Source: a bacterium (GTDB taxonomy: Bacteria > Armatimonadota > Abditibacteriia > Abditibacteriales > Abditibacteriaceae). From it: a DNA stretch of 64,000 bases. Each line of letters begins with the position of its first letter. Within the stretch, counting starts at the first letter, position 1. The stretch lies in the NCBI GenBank assembly GCA_004172935.1, contig SDZD01000010.1:62001-126000 (forward strand), written 5' to 3'. Positions 18,627-27,746 of this stretch are shown piece after piece. The translations under genes and the position numbers were made by a program. The notes beneath the pieces were generated by a model that ran no database searches, was not told where the DNA came from, and saw nothing but the letters and a program-made list of their open reading frames with translations.

Positions 18627-18929
18627 GCTGATTATCCCTATTACTAACGATTCATCGAGTTAGACGTGCCACTCAACAGGCGCTTGCATTCTATGAATAC
18701 TCTGAATAAATCTGTCTCGCGTGTTGGTGAAAGGAATCGGGGTGGATTGGAAATAGGCGGCTTTATTTGGTCGAAGCACTGAACCTACGCATTTATTTTG
18801 TGTCTTGGTAATTTGACACGATTAATTGCTTTGATATTCATCAAAAAAGCATTATCCACGAGCGCGTAGCTTTACAACTGCGCTGCAACCTTAAACTAAA
18901 TCATCGCGTTTGACCGCACCCTACAAATC
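18627..18929. other. Divergent intergenic region marR / dapF
   Basis: About 300 bases without a convincing gene. It holds the candidate MarR operator (18645-18662) and a dapF promoter (18813-18840). A 29-codon open frame near 18690 has no supporting signal. Confidence 0.6.
18813..18840 (+). promoter_or_regulatory. Candidate sigma-70-type promoter of dapF
   Basis: A perfect TTGACA (18813-18818), 16-base spacer and TATTCA (18835-18840). It would give a leader of roughly 80 bases before the dapF start codon. Confidence 0.5.
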
Positions 18930-19844
18930 ATGAGTACCAACCTGAACACGCCATCCAGCCTGAAATTCACGAAGATGCACGGCATTGGCAACGACTTCGT
19001 GATGCTCGACTGTATTCGCAACGAAGCTCCCGACGAAGAAATCCTTTCCGACCTTTCTCAGCGAGTGTGCGAGCGTCATTTTGGCGTTGGCGGCGACGGT
19101 CTGATTTTGATTCTCGAAGACGACGAAGCCGATTACCGGATGCGTATGTTCAACCCCGATGGCAGCGAATCGGAGATGTGCGGCAACGGCATCCGTTGCT
19201 TCGGCAAATTCTTGTTCGACGCCGGACTCATTGAAGCGAAGGCTATTTCGGTCGCCACAATGCAGGGCTTGCAGCACATCGAGGTTTCGCCGGGTCAGTC
19301 GCGCGGTCAAAACCCCTTGCAGGTGCGCGTGGACATGGGCGCTCCTCGCCTGTTGCGTTCGCAGATTCCGATGACGATTGTTGAAGGCAACGGCGGCGAT
19401 TCGCGTGTTATCAACTACCCGCTCGTAGTCAATGGCCAAACGTACAGGATCACCGCAGTTTCGATGGGCAACCCGCACGTCGTCATTTTCGTGGATGACG
19501 TTGAAAACGTGCCCTTGAAAGAAATCGGCCTGGAAATCGAACACCACGAGCTGTTCCCGGCCCGCACCAACGTCCATTTCGTACAGGAAATGGGACGCGG
19601 CAAATTCTGGGTGCGCCACTGGGAACGCGGCGCGGGCGATACAATGGCCTGCGGAACCGGCGCCTGTGCCTCGATTGTTGCAGCAGCCCTCAATGGCAAA
19701 TTGCCCGAAAACGACCGCCGCGCTCTGGCACACCTGCCCGGTGGCGACCTCAACATCGAATGGGCGCAGAACGACAAGGTCTACATGACCGGCCCCGCCA
19801 TGACCGTGTTCGAAGGCGCGCTCGGACGCGAATTCTTGAAATAA
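18930..19844 (+). CDS. dapF: Diaminopimelate epimerase (canonical)
   Basis: Converts LL-diaminopimelate to meso-diaminopimelate (EC 5.1.1.7) for lysine and peptidoglycan. The 304 residues show both catalytic cysteines: Cys84 in EMCGNGIRC and Cys241 in MACGTGACA. Substrate-binding asparagines are conserved: GNDF near residue 21, SMGNPHVVIF (Asn157 of the E. coli enzyme) and RTNVHFV (Asn190), plus the WERGAGDT motif. It works downstream of the DapL aminotransferase encoded at 27.7 kb, which makes LL-DAP. A second, diverged copy lies at 35.9 kb. A terminator follows. Confidence 0.96.
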   Translation: MSTNLNTPSSLKFTKMHGIGNDFVMLDCIRNEAPDEEILSDLSQRVCERHFGVGGDGLILILEDDEADYRMRMFNPDGSESEMCGNGIRCFGKFLFDAGLIEAKAISVATMQGLQHIEVSPGQSRGQNPLQVRVDMGAPRLLRSQIPMTIVEGNGGDSRVINYPLVVNGQTYRITAVSMGNPHVVIFVDDVENVPLKEIGLEIEHHELFPARTNVHFVQEMGRGKFWVRHWERGAGDTMACGTGACASIVAAALNGKLPENDRRALAHLPGGDLNIEWAQNDKVYMTGPAMTVFEGALGREFLK

Positions 19845-19852
19845 AAGTCGGA

Positions 19853-19884
19853 AAGGGGTGCTTTTTATGAGGCACCCCTTTTTC
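19853..19884 (+). terminator. Terminator of dapF
   Basis: The stem AAGGGGTGC (19853-19861) pairs with 19872-19880 and is followed by a T run; it starts 8 bases after the stop codon. Confidence 0.8.
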
Positions 19885-19951
19885 ACCCATAGTAGCAAAA
19901 AGGGCATTTGACCTTTTAACGCCCGCTTACTATCCGACTCGTTAGCCCCTC

Positions 19952-20881
19952 ATGCCTCTCCTCAATAACATATCTCTGGCGTTTCGTCGTGCCTCGCCAA
20001 TAGCACGCTTGTCGCTCACATTGTCCCTCGCGCTCCCACTGCTGTCCAGTTGCGGGTCTTCGCTGCCAACAACGCCTGGGCTAGAACTCCAAAAGGAGGA
20101 CTATGCGACAGCGCGCAGCCACTTCCAAACCCAACTCATTCGTCAGGGGCCAGCCCCTCAGCAAGGCGAAGCATTGCAAGCGCCTGCATCGGCACAGCAA
20201 GTGGTTTATTCGCCCACCCTCTCGCTCAAAGCGTGGCTAAGTTCGGCTCCGACAGGCGCTGCAAGCACAAAACATCCGGCAGTTCTCTTTCTACACGGCG
20301 GCTTTGCCATCGGCGACGGCGATTGGGATATGGGACGCCCCTACCAAGAAGCTGGATTTGTAGTGATGATGCCAGTGTTGCGCGGCGAAAACTCGCAGGC
20401 GGGTTCGTATTCGATGTTCTACGATGAAGTCGACGATGTGGTAGCCGCGATAGAATACCTATCTCAAGTCCCCTACGTCGATGCAAACCACATTTATCTC
20501 GCCGGACATAGCGTAGGAGGCACGATGGTTCAACTCAGCGCGCTAACGAGTCCGCGCATAAAAGCCGCAGCAGCCTTCTCTGGGGCCACCGACCCCATTT
20601 CGTGGTCGAAGGGTCAACCTGAAGTCGTTCCTTTCAACACGAGCCAGACCAAAGAGTTCCAAATGCGCTCCTCGTTGGCCTATGCCACCAGTTTCAAGTG
20701 CCCGACGCGCCTTTATTACGGTAACGAGGAAGATTGGTGCGCGACACCCAGCCAGGCGACGGCAGAGCGAGCAAAAGCCAAAGGGCTAGATGTCGAAGCC
20801 GTTTCCGTAACAGGCGATCACTTCACCGCCGTGCCCGAAGAGGTTAAGCAAAGCATCGCCTTCTTCCAAAGCCAACAGTAA
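19952..20881 (+). CDS. Alpha/beta hydrolase lipoprotein
   Basis: 309 residues. The N-terminus has a lipoprotein signal ending in LPLLSSC. The hydrolase fold shows the oxyanion region LFLHGGFAIGDGDW, the nucleophile elbow GHSVGG and the late histidine in TGDHFTAVPEEV, similar to prolyl-oligopeptidase/dienelactone-hydrolase-type enzymes. An exported esterase or peptidase is likely; substrate unknown. It stands alone between dapF and a convergent membrane-protein gene only two bases away. Confidence 0.78.
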   Translation: MPLLNNISLAFRRASPIARLSLTLSLALPLLSSCGSSLPTTPGLELQKEDYATARSHFQTQLIRQGPAPQQGEALQAPASAQQVVYSPTLSLKAWLSSAPTGAASTKHPAVLFLHGGFAIGDGDWDMGRPYQEAGFVVMMPVLRGENSQAGSYSMFYDEVDDVVAAIEYLSQVPYVDANHIYLAGHSVGGTMVQLSALTSPRIKAAAAFSGATDPISWSKGQPEVVPFNTSQTKEFQMRSSLAYATSFKCPTRLYYGNEEDWCATPSQATAERAKAKGLDVEAVSVTGDHFTAVPEEVKQSIAFFQSQQ

Positions 20882-20883
20882 GC

Positions 20884-23247
20884 TCACAAATTCTTCTGTA
20901 GCCACACCCAGTCGCCCATCTGCCAGCGCTCCTCAATCATCTGCTTGGCCTGATTACGAGCGGGCCACGCCATCAACGCGATTCCCAAATACATCCACGC
21001 CAAAACACAAATCGAAGCGCCAATACACTCCTTCCACCAACGTAAGCCGCCATGAGTCACAGGGCGAACCGATTTCACAGGCCAGCGCCAGTTACAAAGC
21101 AGGATAAGAAACGCGATTGCTCCGGTTACAGCACCATAAACAGCCAGAGTCCCAACAGCTTCATCGACGGAGTAGATGTTGACAGCCGATAGAGGTACGG
21201 GGGTCATGCCTATTCCGAATCGGCAAAAAACAAAGAGCGCCGCCCCAGCTGTGATGAAAGCACTGACAGCTAAAAGCAGCGGCTCAACCCAAGGCCGAAA
21301 ATCGCGCGACAGGAAATGGGTGTGCCAGCGCTCGTTTTCGGGCGAGACAAGGACGCTTCGCCGAGTCTTCACCGTTGAGCACACACACCATAACGCGGGA
21401 AGAACAACCAAAATGGCACTCCCCACCAATGTCACTACATCCAGAGTTCGTATCCAAAAGGCACTATTGGTCGCAAACTGACATATCCACCATAAAAGGG
21501 GAATTCCTAACCCCACATTCAAAAACAGGGTTGATCCCCATCGAGAAATTCGCGATGAGGGTACCCCAACACCCCGAATCAACCAAACATTCAGAAACAT
21601 CCATACGGGGCACAGACACAAAAATACGGTTCTTATTCCCAGACAAAGTGTGGGGCTATACAATGCGAAGCGAGGCAAAAGCGAGTCCGCTCCATATTGG
21701 TTGAGAACACCGTATTCTCCTTTACTGAGGACATATTGTTGAGCATCGGCACGCGAGTAGAGAGTATCGTGAGCGACGAACTCTCCCTGTATTTCCATAG
21801 CTTCGCGCGCCAAATCGGAGCGCCCTAATCGCTTGGCTCTTGTAATGAATGCAGCTGCACTGCTACTACGGCGTATAGGAGAAGGTAGCGACTTAGACGA
21901 TGCCACACCGATTCCCCAAGCGCCCCCAAGCCACTCAGAAACTGTGCCCTCACGTCCAGAATAGGAGAAGCGCTCATTCTTTTCGCGAAGACGAGCGACG
22001 TGCGCAATTGCCGCCGACCACGTTAACATCTCACGAGGAGATGTACGCTCTCCCAATGAATGAAGTGGGAAACGCAGGGCGTAAGGCACGACTATATTGG
22101 AATAATGATCTTGCCCCCACAAATACCGGTGTAATTCTCGAACAAATTGTACAGAGCCGTACTCCCTATCTTCAGAAACAGATTTGAAGTACGCCCTCGA
22201 AGTTTCGAGTGACATCGGACGCAAAGCCTGAAGATCACGCTTTATATGACTCTTGGCTTGCCAATAGCCATCTTCGTAGTAAGTGCAGGAACGAGCACGC
22301 TGCAAAATCGCAAATGTACGTTTCAGCACCTCTTCCTGATTGGCCACAAGCGGGGGCAAAGGAAATGGACCGATGGGAGAATTGACAACATAGGCAGTAA
22401 TAGGAGCCCCCATACCGGGAGCATAGCCGGGATACCCATTCAACGCTGTACTGTAAGGGGCAAAAGCAAAATTGGAACGCGGCGGTGGGAAAAATGTACG
22501 TGGCGAATACGCCAACTCCCACTGTGCCAACTTCCAAACCCAGAAAGCGTTCTGTGGCTCACGCCGAGTCCCAGCTTCCAAATCGGCACGAATTTGTCTT
22601 ACTCGCGGAGAGGGAATCCGATGCTGCTTAAGCCATTGAAGTTGGCTACCTCGCTCTCCCAAAACGGGCAACATAAGAAATGATTCTCGCTCATTCCAAC
22701 GCTGCATATAAGCCAAATAAGGTGGTATCCACGGCTCAGTAAAGCGGCCCCGGATGCTTTTGAACCATTCTACGGTGTTAGGGAGAACTGTTAGTTCTTG
22801 CGAATCATCATGAGGCATCCCAACCCACTCGGCACGAAAACTACTGTTGAAGTAAGGAGCAACAGGCACCGAAACCATGTATGATGCAGAAGCTTCGAAA
22901 TACACATTACTCAAAGCCTGATAGTCAGTTGTAAGCCTAATGGCATTGAGTTGGGCACCTAAATTATCTGGTTCGGCTAATGCATGAGCAAGTCCATCTG
23001 GCAGTGCGCGGATGTATGTAGTGCTTTCGGGCCCTCCCACAGATTCGTAGCCGTTGCCTTTACTGGCATTGCTCTGCGCTATCTCACGCGGCATCGGCAA
23101 CGCCCAGATAAGCAGTAGCGGCACCCACAGCGGCGCGAAACGCAGCAAAAAGCCGCGCCATCTTGCCTTCGAGGTAGCAAGAATCCAGACATAAAAGCGA
23201 GCTAGAGATTGAAAAGACGATTGTGTTTGAGGAGAAACGATTTGCAA
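20884..23247 (-). CDS. Unknown 787-residue membrane protein, paralogue A
   Basis: I do not recognise the family. The start is TTG at 23247 with a strong ribosome-binding site (GGAGG, 6 bases upstream); this gives exactly 787 residues, the same as the neighbouring paralogue. One hydrophobic helix near residues 34-53 (LLRFAPLWVPLLLIWALPMP) is followed by a large hydrophilic region (about 55-520) rich in aromatic residues and Trp, then six hydrophobic segments to the C-terminus. The last 70 residues are nearly identical to paralogue B, suggesting recent duplication or gene conversion. An alternative start further upstream would run into paralogue B and is rejected. Tandem arrangement with a 44-base gap suggests co-transcription. 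Confidence 0.75.
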   Translation of the reverse strand: MQIVSPQTQSSFQSLARFYVWILATSKARWRGFLLRFAPLWVPLLLIWALPMPREIAQSNASKGNGYESVGGPESTTYIRALPDGLAHALAEPDNLGAQLNAIRLTTDYQALSNVYFEASASYMVSVPVAPYFNSSFRAEWVGMPHDDSQELTVLPNTVEWFKSIRGRFTEPWIPPYLAYMQRWNERESFLMLPVLGERGSQLQWLKQHRIPSPRVRQIRADLEAGTRREPQNAFWVWKLAQWELAYSPRTFFPPPRSNFAFAPYSTALNGYPGYAPGMGAPITAYVVNSPIGPFPLPPLVANQEEVLKRTFAILQRARSCTYYEDGYWQAKSHIKRDLQALRPMSLETSRAYFKSVSEDREYGSVQFVRELHRYLWGQDHYSNIVVPYALRFPLHSLGERTSPREMLTWSAAIAHVARLREKNERFSYSGREGTVSEWLGGAWGIGVASSKSLPSPIRRSSSAAAFITRAKRLGRSDLAREAMEIQGEFVAHDTLYSRADAQQYVLSKGEYGVLNQYGADSLLPRFALYSPTLCLGIRTVFLCLCPVWMFLNVWLIRGVGVPSSRISRWGSTLFLNVGLGIPLLWWICQFATNSAFWIRTLDVVTLVGSAILVVLPALWCVCSTVKTRRSVLVSPENERWHTHFLSRDFRPWVEPLLLAVSAFITAGAALFVFCRFGIGMTPVPLSAVNIYSVDEAVGTLAVYGAVTGAIAFLILLCNWRWPVKSVRPVTHGGLRWWKECIGASICVLAWMYLGIALMAWPARNQAKQMIEERWQMGDWVWLQKNL

Positions 23248-23291
23248 GGGAGACCTCCGATAATTCGAGCATTCGTAATAAATAGATAGCG

Positions 23292-25655
23292 TTACAAATT
23301 CTTCTGTAGCCACACCCAGTCGCCCATCTGCCAGCGCTCTTCGATCATCTGCTTGGCCTGATTCCGAGCGGGCCAAGCCATGAGCGCCACCCCCAGATAC
23401 ATCCACGCCAAAACACAAATAGAGGCGCCAATACTCTCCTTCCACCAACGCAAGCCACCATGTGTCACGGGCCGCACTGATTTTAATGGCCAACGCCAGT
23501 TGAAAAGCAGGATGAGAAACGCGATGAATCCTGCGCCAATACCATAGATCGCTAGAGCGCCGACAGCATTTTCGACGGTGAATATCCCGATGCTCGATAG
23601 AGGTAATGGCGCACTGCCAGTCCCCGGTACTTGCATAAAGTAGAAAAGTACGGCACTGGCAAAAGCCACGATCAGAACACTGGCCCCTAAAAGCAGGGGT
23701 TCAATCCAGGGACGGAAATCACGAGACAGAAAATGGGTGTGCCAGCGCTCGTTTTCGGGAGAGACGAGTTCGCTCCGTCGGAAATAGACAGTTAGCGTCA
23801 CACACCAGAGGGCCAGCAAAACAACTAAAGTGGCGGCGAATATAAAGGGACTTTCCATCAACAGTTGATTCCAGGCAGAGGTACTACTGCCTATATGCTG
23901 AAAATTCCACAACAGAGGAAGCCCCAGCACTATAGTTAGAACGAGGGCAGGCCACCAGCGGGAAGGATGCGACGAGGGAGCGCCAACACCACGAGCAAGC
24001 CAGATATTGAGGAACATCCACACAGGGCACAAAAAAACGAATGTGGTCGCAATTCCCAGGCACATTGTCGCGCTGGTTAGCGCTAATTTAGGCGTCAACG
24101 CATTGGCCCCCCGTTGCTCTCGAAGGCCACGCAAGCCACTGAGAACATAATATTGATGGGCGTCGGCCTTGGTGTACAAGGTGTCGCGAGCGCTGAACTC
24201 TTGTTGGGTCGCCAATGCCTCGCGCGCCAAATCGGGTAGCCCCAATTGGCGCACTCTAGTGGCGAATGTCGTCGCGCCAGTTCTAGTAGTTCTCTTCATC
24301 CGTAGCCTCAAGGAAAGAGGCGGGGTATCGAGTTCCCACGCCGATTCAAGCCACCGAGAGGCTGTATTATTGCGCCATGAATTGGCGAAGGGGTTGCCAC
24401 GTTCTTTCAATCGCGCAATATGGGCCATCCCGGCTGCCCACGTTAACATCTCGCGAGGTGGGGTACGATCACCAAGCGAGAGAGGCGGGACACCAAGCGC
24501 ATAGGGAATGGCCACTGAGGGATACGAATAAGCGTACACATTACGCTGGCCCCACAAAGACGTCTGTAGTCGGCGCACAAACTCCGTGGCGATGTATTCC
24601 CTGCCAGTAGAAACCGATTCGAAGAAGGCACTCGACGTTTCGAGCGACATTGGGCGTAGCGCTTGAAGGTCGCGTTTTATGTGGAGATTGGCTTGCCAAT
24701 AACCATCCTCAAAGTAGGTACAGGAGTGGGATCGCAGAAGAATCGCGAAAGCGTGCTTAAGAACGGCATCCTCGTTAGGCACAAGCGGTGGCAAAGGATG
24801 AGGGCCAAGGGGGTATGTAGCAGGAAGAGAAACAATGGGTGAAGCAAGCCCTCCAGGAGTTCCAATCATAGGACCTGGTGGAGGGCTAGGAAAGGCAGCG
24901 CCGGGAGCCATTGCAGCCGATGCAGGCGAAGCGAAAGCGAAGTTAGAGGGTGGTGGCGGATAGAACGAGCGCGGGGCATACGCCAAATGCCACTGAGCGA
25001 GCTTCAAAATCCAGAAAGCGTTTTGAGGTTCACGCCGAGCCGAGGCTTCTAAATCGGCCCTTAGTTGCCTTGTTTGTGGCGAGAGAACGCGATGCAAACG
25101 GAGCCACTGAAGTTGATCAGTTCGACTATCATTGTAGGGGAACAAATAAAACGATTCCGACTCATTCCACTTCTGAATCGAAGCCAGATAGGCGGGTAGC
25201 CAGGGTTCCGAAAAGCGCGTTTGAATGCGCTTGAACCATTCCCTGGTTTCGGGAATAGCCAATGATTCTTCGGATTCATCATCGTACCAGGGTGCAACCC
25301 AATCGGATGGTCTGTAATTTTCAGTGTAAGAATAGCCCTGATACTGGTAATCTCGTGTACGTCCGATAGCACTGAGTTGGGCGCCCAAATTATCCGGTTC
25401 GGCCAAAGCGTGCGTCAACACATCGGGAAGCGCGCGGATATAAGCAGAACTTTCATAGCCAGTTCCCCCAAGGTAATTGCTCTTCGTCATCTCTTGTGGC
25501 ATGGGAAGCGCCCAAATGAGCAGCAACGGCCCCCATAGAGGCGCGAAGCGGAGCAAAAATCCGCGCCATTTTGATTTAAATGCGACGAACAACCAGACAA
25601 AAAAGCGGGCGAACACTTGAAGGAGAGCGCGTGTTTGAGGGGAAACTATTTGCAA
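23292..25655 (-). CDS. Unknown 787-residue membrane protein, paralogue B
   Basis: Same architecture as its tandem neighbour: TTG start (GAGG upstream), one N-terminal helix, a long soluble part, and six C-terminal helices (the last at WMYLGVALMAW). The soluble part has a Pro/Gly/Ala-rich insertion absent from paralogue A (about residues 245-275, containing SPPPGPMIGTPGG) and the shared motif RALPDxLAHALAEPDNLGAQL near residues 75-100. The divergent clpS gene starts 14 bases away, so the promoter of each must lie inside the other's 5' coding region. No enzymatic motif is apparent; possible roles (transport, envelope sensing, polymer handling) are guesses. Confidence 0.75.
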   Translation of the reverse strand: MQIVSPQTRALLQVFARFFVWLFVAFKSKWRGFLLRFAPLWGPLLLIWALPMPQEMTKSNYLGGTGYESSAYIRALPDVLTHALAEPDNLGAQLSAIGRTRDYQYQGYSYTENYRPSDWVAPWYDDESEESLAIPETREWFKRIQTRFSEPWLPAYLASIQKWNESESFYLFPYNDSRTDQLQWLRLHRVLSPQTRQLRADLEASARREPQNAFWILKLAQWHLAYAPRSFYPPPPSNFAFASPASAAMAPGAAFPSPPPGPMIGTPGGLASPIVSLPATYPLGPHPLPPLVPNEDAVLKHAFAILLRSHSCTYFEDGYWQANLHIKRDLQALRPMSLETSSAFFESVSTGREYIATEFVRRLQTSLWGQRNVYAYSYPSVAIPYALGVPPLSLGDRTPPREMLTWAAGMAHIARLKERGNPFANSWRNNTASRWLESAWELDTPPLSLRLRMKRTTRTGATTFATRVRQLGLPDLAREALATQQEFSARDTLYTKADAHQYYVLSGLRGLREQRGANALTPKLALTSATMCLGIATTFVFLCPVWMFLNIWLARGVGAPSSHPSRWWPALVLTIVLGLPLLWNFQHIGSSTSAWNQLLMESPFIFAATLVVLLALWCVTLTVYFRRSELVSPENERWHTHFLSRDFRPWIEPLLLGASVLIVAFASAVLFYFMQVPGTGSAPLPLSSIGIFTVENAVGALAIYGIGAGFIAFLILLFNWRWPLKSVRPVTHGGLRWWKESIGASICVLAWMYLGVALMAWPARNQAKQMIEERWQMGDWVWLQKNL

Positions 25656-25669
25656 GGGAAAACCTCGCC

Positions 25670-26011
25670 ATGATTTTATCTTGCGAAACGCAGACCGTCA
25701 CGCGGCCCTCTCTGGAGGAAATCGAGGAGTTAGACACAGATCTCGACTCCGACTGGAATGTGGTTTTGCTTGATGACGACCACCACACCTACGACTATGT
25801 CATCGAGATGTTGGGCGATGTATTCGGATACGATGTTCTTCAGGCGTACGGTTTCGCCATTGAGGTCGATATGAAAAAGCGAGTCATCGTGTGGACTGGC
25901 GCCCGCGAACGGGCCGAAGCCTATCAAGAGAAAATTCACGACTACGGCCCCGATTGGCGTATGGACATCTCGCAAGGCTCGATGACCGCCATATTAGAAC
26001 CCGCGCGTTAA
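25670..26011 (+). CDS. clpS: ATP-dependent Clp protease adaptor ClpS
   Basis: A 113-residue adaptor that delivers N-degron substrates to ClpA/ClpC-ClpP. The core is clear: WNVVLLDDDHHTYDYVIEML with the acidic/His substrate-binding patch, then FAIEVDMKKRVIVWTGARERAEAY, the ClpA-contact helix. The start at ATG 25670 avoids overlap with the divergent membrane gene; a longer version from 25580 would overlap its coding region and adds no homologous sequence. No clp protease gene is adjacent. Confidence 0.88.
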   Translation: MILSCETQTVTRPSLEEIEELDTDLDSDWNVVLLDDDHHTYDYVIEMLGDVFGYDVLQAYGFAIEVDMKKRVIVWTGARERAEAYQEKIHDYGPDWRMDISQGSMTAILEPAR

Positions 26012-26050
26012 TACACTCTTGCCACATTCATAGTCCACAGATACATTCAA

Positions 26051-26065
26051 TTGTGTCACAATACT
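26051..26065 (+). promoter_or_regulatory. Palindrome and -10-like element for a leaderless start
   Basis: The perfect dyad TTGTGTCACAA (26051-26061) abuts the -10-like AATACT (26060-26065). The GTG start codon of the next gene follows after five bases, which would place transcription initiation at the start codon itself. Confidence 0.4.
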
Positions 26066-26070
26066 ATGCC

Positions 26071-26445
26071 GTGAATTCTTCCATCCCTAATTCAGCAACT
26101 GCGTGCCCCAAATGTGGCACCTTCAATTCCCCCAAAATGGGCGCCTGCACCATGTGCGGAGCGCGTTTACCGTGGGCCGATGCCCTACAAAATGTGTTGG
26201 CCCAACAGCGCCAACATCAGGCCGACCAAGCCGCATTCCAAGCCCAACAAAACCGTCAGGCAACGATGCAGCAAGCGGGCGAAACGATGGAAAACATCGC
26301 CTCGTGGGTGCTGCCCATTGTCGGCGTGTGTGCCGTCATCCTGGTCGTTGGCGCCGTCATGCTGGCCGGCGCCAAAGGCGGCTTTATCATCCTCCCCGTT
26401 GGTCTCATTGTACGCCTCATCATGGCATCATTCTGGAACGACTAA
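26071..26445 (+). CDS. Zinc-ribbon membrane protein
   Basis: 124 residues from a GTG start. A zinc-ribbon CPKCGTF...CTMCGARL (two CXXC pairs, 11 residues apart) is followed by a Gln/Ala-rich helix (about 35-65) and two hydrophobic segments in the C-terminal half. Proteins of this layout are common small membrane proteins without assigned function. The frame is open much further upstream, but the longer version would run through the end of clpS and lacks signals. Confidence 0.6.
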   Translation: MNSSIPNSATACPKCGTFNSPKMGACTMCGARLPWADALQNVLAQQRQHQADQAAFQAQQNRQATMQQAGETMENIASWVLPIVGVCAVILVVGAVMLAGAKGGFIILPVGLIVRLIMASFWND

Positions 26446-26469
26446 CGTCCCAATGAATCCATCTCCTGT

Positions 26470-26496
26470 CGGGCGCGCTCAATTTGAGCGCGCCCG
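26470..26496. terminator. Perfect palindrome, possible terminator
   Basis: A 13-bp GC-rich perfect inverted repeat (26470-26482 with 26484-26496) between the zinc-ribbon gene and the next gene. There is no clear T run after it. Confidence 0.5.
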
Positions 26497-26531
26497 CTTG
26501 AATTCGTGCCCATCCCCAACGGATAACGCAA

Positions 26532-27611
26532 ATGACACCACAATCCAGCGGTTATGACTTGCTCGTGCAAGCGGGCCAAACGATATTGCCCGGCCCCAAC
26601 GGCAGCCCCTCAATTTCTGAGCAGTTATCTCCCGAAGAAAACCTGAAGAACCAACGGCTGGCTGTAGAGCGCAATGCCCCCGCGTTGGCTCTGGTTCGGC
26701 TCGCATTACAAAAGCCAGTTGAAATACTGGAAGTAATGCCAGGAGAGAAAGAGTTCGCGTTCTACGCCAATATGCGCGAAGTCGCCCGCCAGTTCATACA
26801 GGAAAGCGATGTACGTTTTGCCGATGGCGATTACGAAACTGCGATGTCTTCAAGATTGGACGCGATGGAGATGGGTACGACGATAGGGCGCGGATTCATC
26901 ATCCCGATGTTGGTCAACATGGCAATCGAGTTAATCACAAGCAGGGCTATTGATAACATCGCCGCCAAACTCGATGCGCCGCAGTGTCGTGAGGCTATCG
27001 CACGTTTGGAAAAAATCGAAGAGCGTCGCACAACTCTGGTGGAAGCGCTCGAATGCGAACAGAAACATTCTCTGAGTAAGAAATTGGCGACATTAGGCGA
27101 TCCGAAAGCTCTCGCCGAACTCAAATCCACTGAAGATGGCGGATTTTACAGCGCGCAGGACATCGACCAGTTCAAAGCTCTCACGCCCGAAGAACTCACC
27201 GAAAATAACGAGCGCCTCTTTGGTGCGGCCATTGAAGCGGCCAAACTCCCATTCTTTCAGAGCGCCAAATTCCATTTTCCGCAAGACATCGAGCCATTCA
27301 CCAAATCGGCGCTGATGTATCTGGATAAAGCCCACTACCGATTTTCCTATGATTTGGGCGTCGCTCGTAATCGCTTACTGCGAGCGGCACTTCAACTGCG
27401 TGTACAGAAGCTAGAAACCGGCGGCTATCCCGAAAATTTCATAGCGCCCATCGACCCATTCGCAGCCGGGGACAAACCTCTCATCTATCGAAAAACGGAT
27501 GCCAGCTACCTGCTCTACTCTGTCGGCTTCAATGGCATAGATGAGAACGGAACCGAGATTCAAACTATCGAAGCCAGTGCCACTGGCGACATCGTTCAAA
27601 GGCCGCTGTAA
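26532..27611 (+). CDS. Hypothetical protein
   Basis: 359 residues, mostly helical and soluble, without a signal peptide. I recognise no catalytic motif. The C-terminal 60 residues (GGYPENFIAPIDPFAAGDKPLIYRK...YLLYSVGFNG) resemble a segment seen at the end of many hypothetical proteins from Planctomycetes and Armatimonadota, similar to the calcium/pseudopilin-like end of GspG-type proteins. No clear operon partner; dapL follows after 135 bases. Confidence 0.6.
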   Translation: MTPQSSGYDLLVQAGQTILPGPNGSPSISEQLSPEENLKNQRLAVERNAPALALVRLALQKPVEILEVMPGEKEFAFYANMREVARQFIQESDVRFADGDYETAMSSRLDAMEMGTTIGRGFIIPMLVNMAIELITSRAIDNIAAKLDAPQCREAIARLEKIEERRTTLVEALECEQKHSLSKKLATLGDPKALAELKSTEDGGFYSAQDIDQFKALTPEELTENNERLFGAAIEAAKLPFFQSAKFHFPQDIEPFTKSALMYLDKAHYRFSYDLGVARNRLLRAALQLRVQKLETGGYPENFIAPIDPFAAGDKPLIYRKTDASYLLYSVGFNGIDENGTEIQTIEASATGDIVQRPL

Positions 27612-27746
27612 GGCTGTTATTCGCGCAACAAGAAGCCAGCGAGGTCTCCATTTCGGTAGACCATCTAGCACCCAATTTTCAAGGCAACATCGCGCAGTGG
27701 TCGTTTTTGGCCAGCAACAGCACGACGTTTGCTAACTTTTAACAGC

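Noticed and set aside
18921..19907. A 328-codon open frame on the minus strand across dapF
   Set aside because: It is antisense to a strongly conserved DapF; high third-position GC keeps the opposite frame open and the translation has no recognisable family.
27614..27742. A 43-codon open tail before dapL that reads plausibly (ending in an Asn-Phe)
   Set aside because: No start codon or homology can be shown; possibly a gene remnant or chance.
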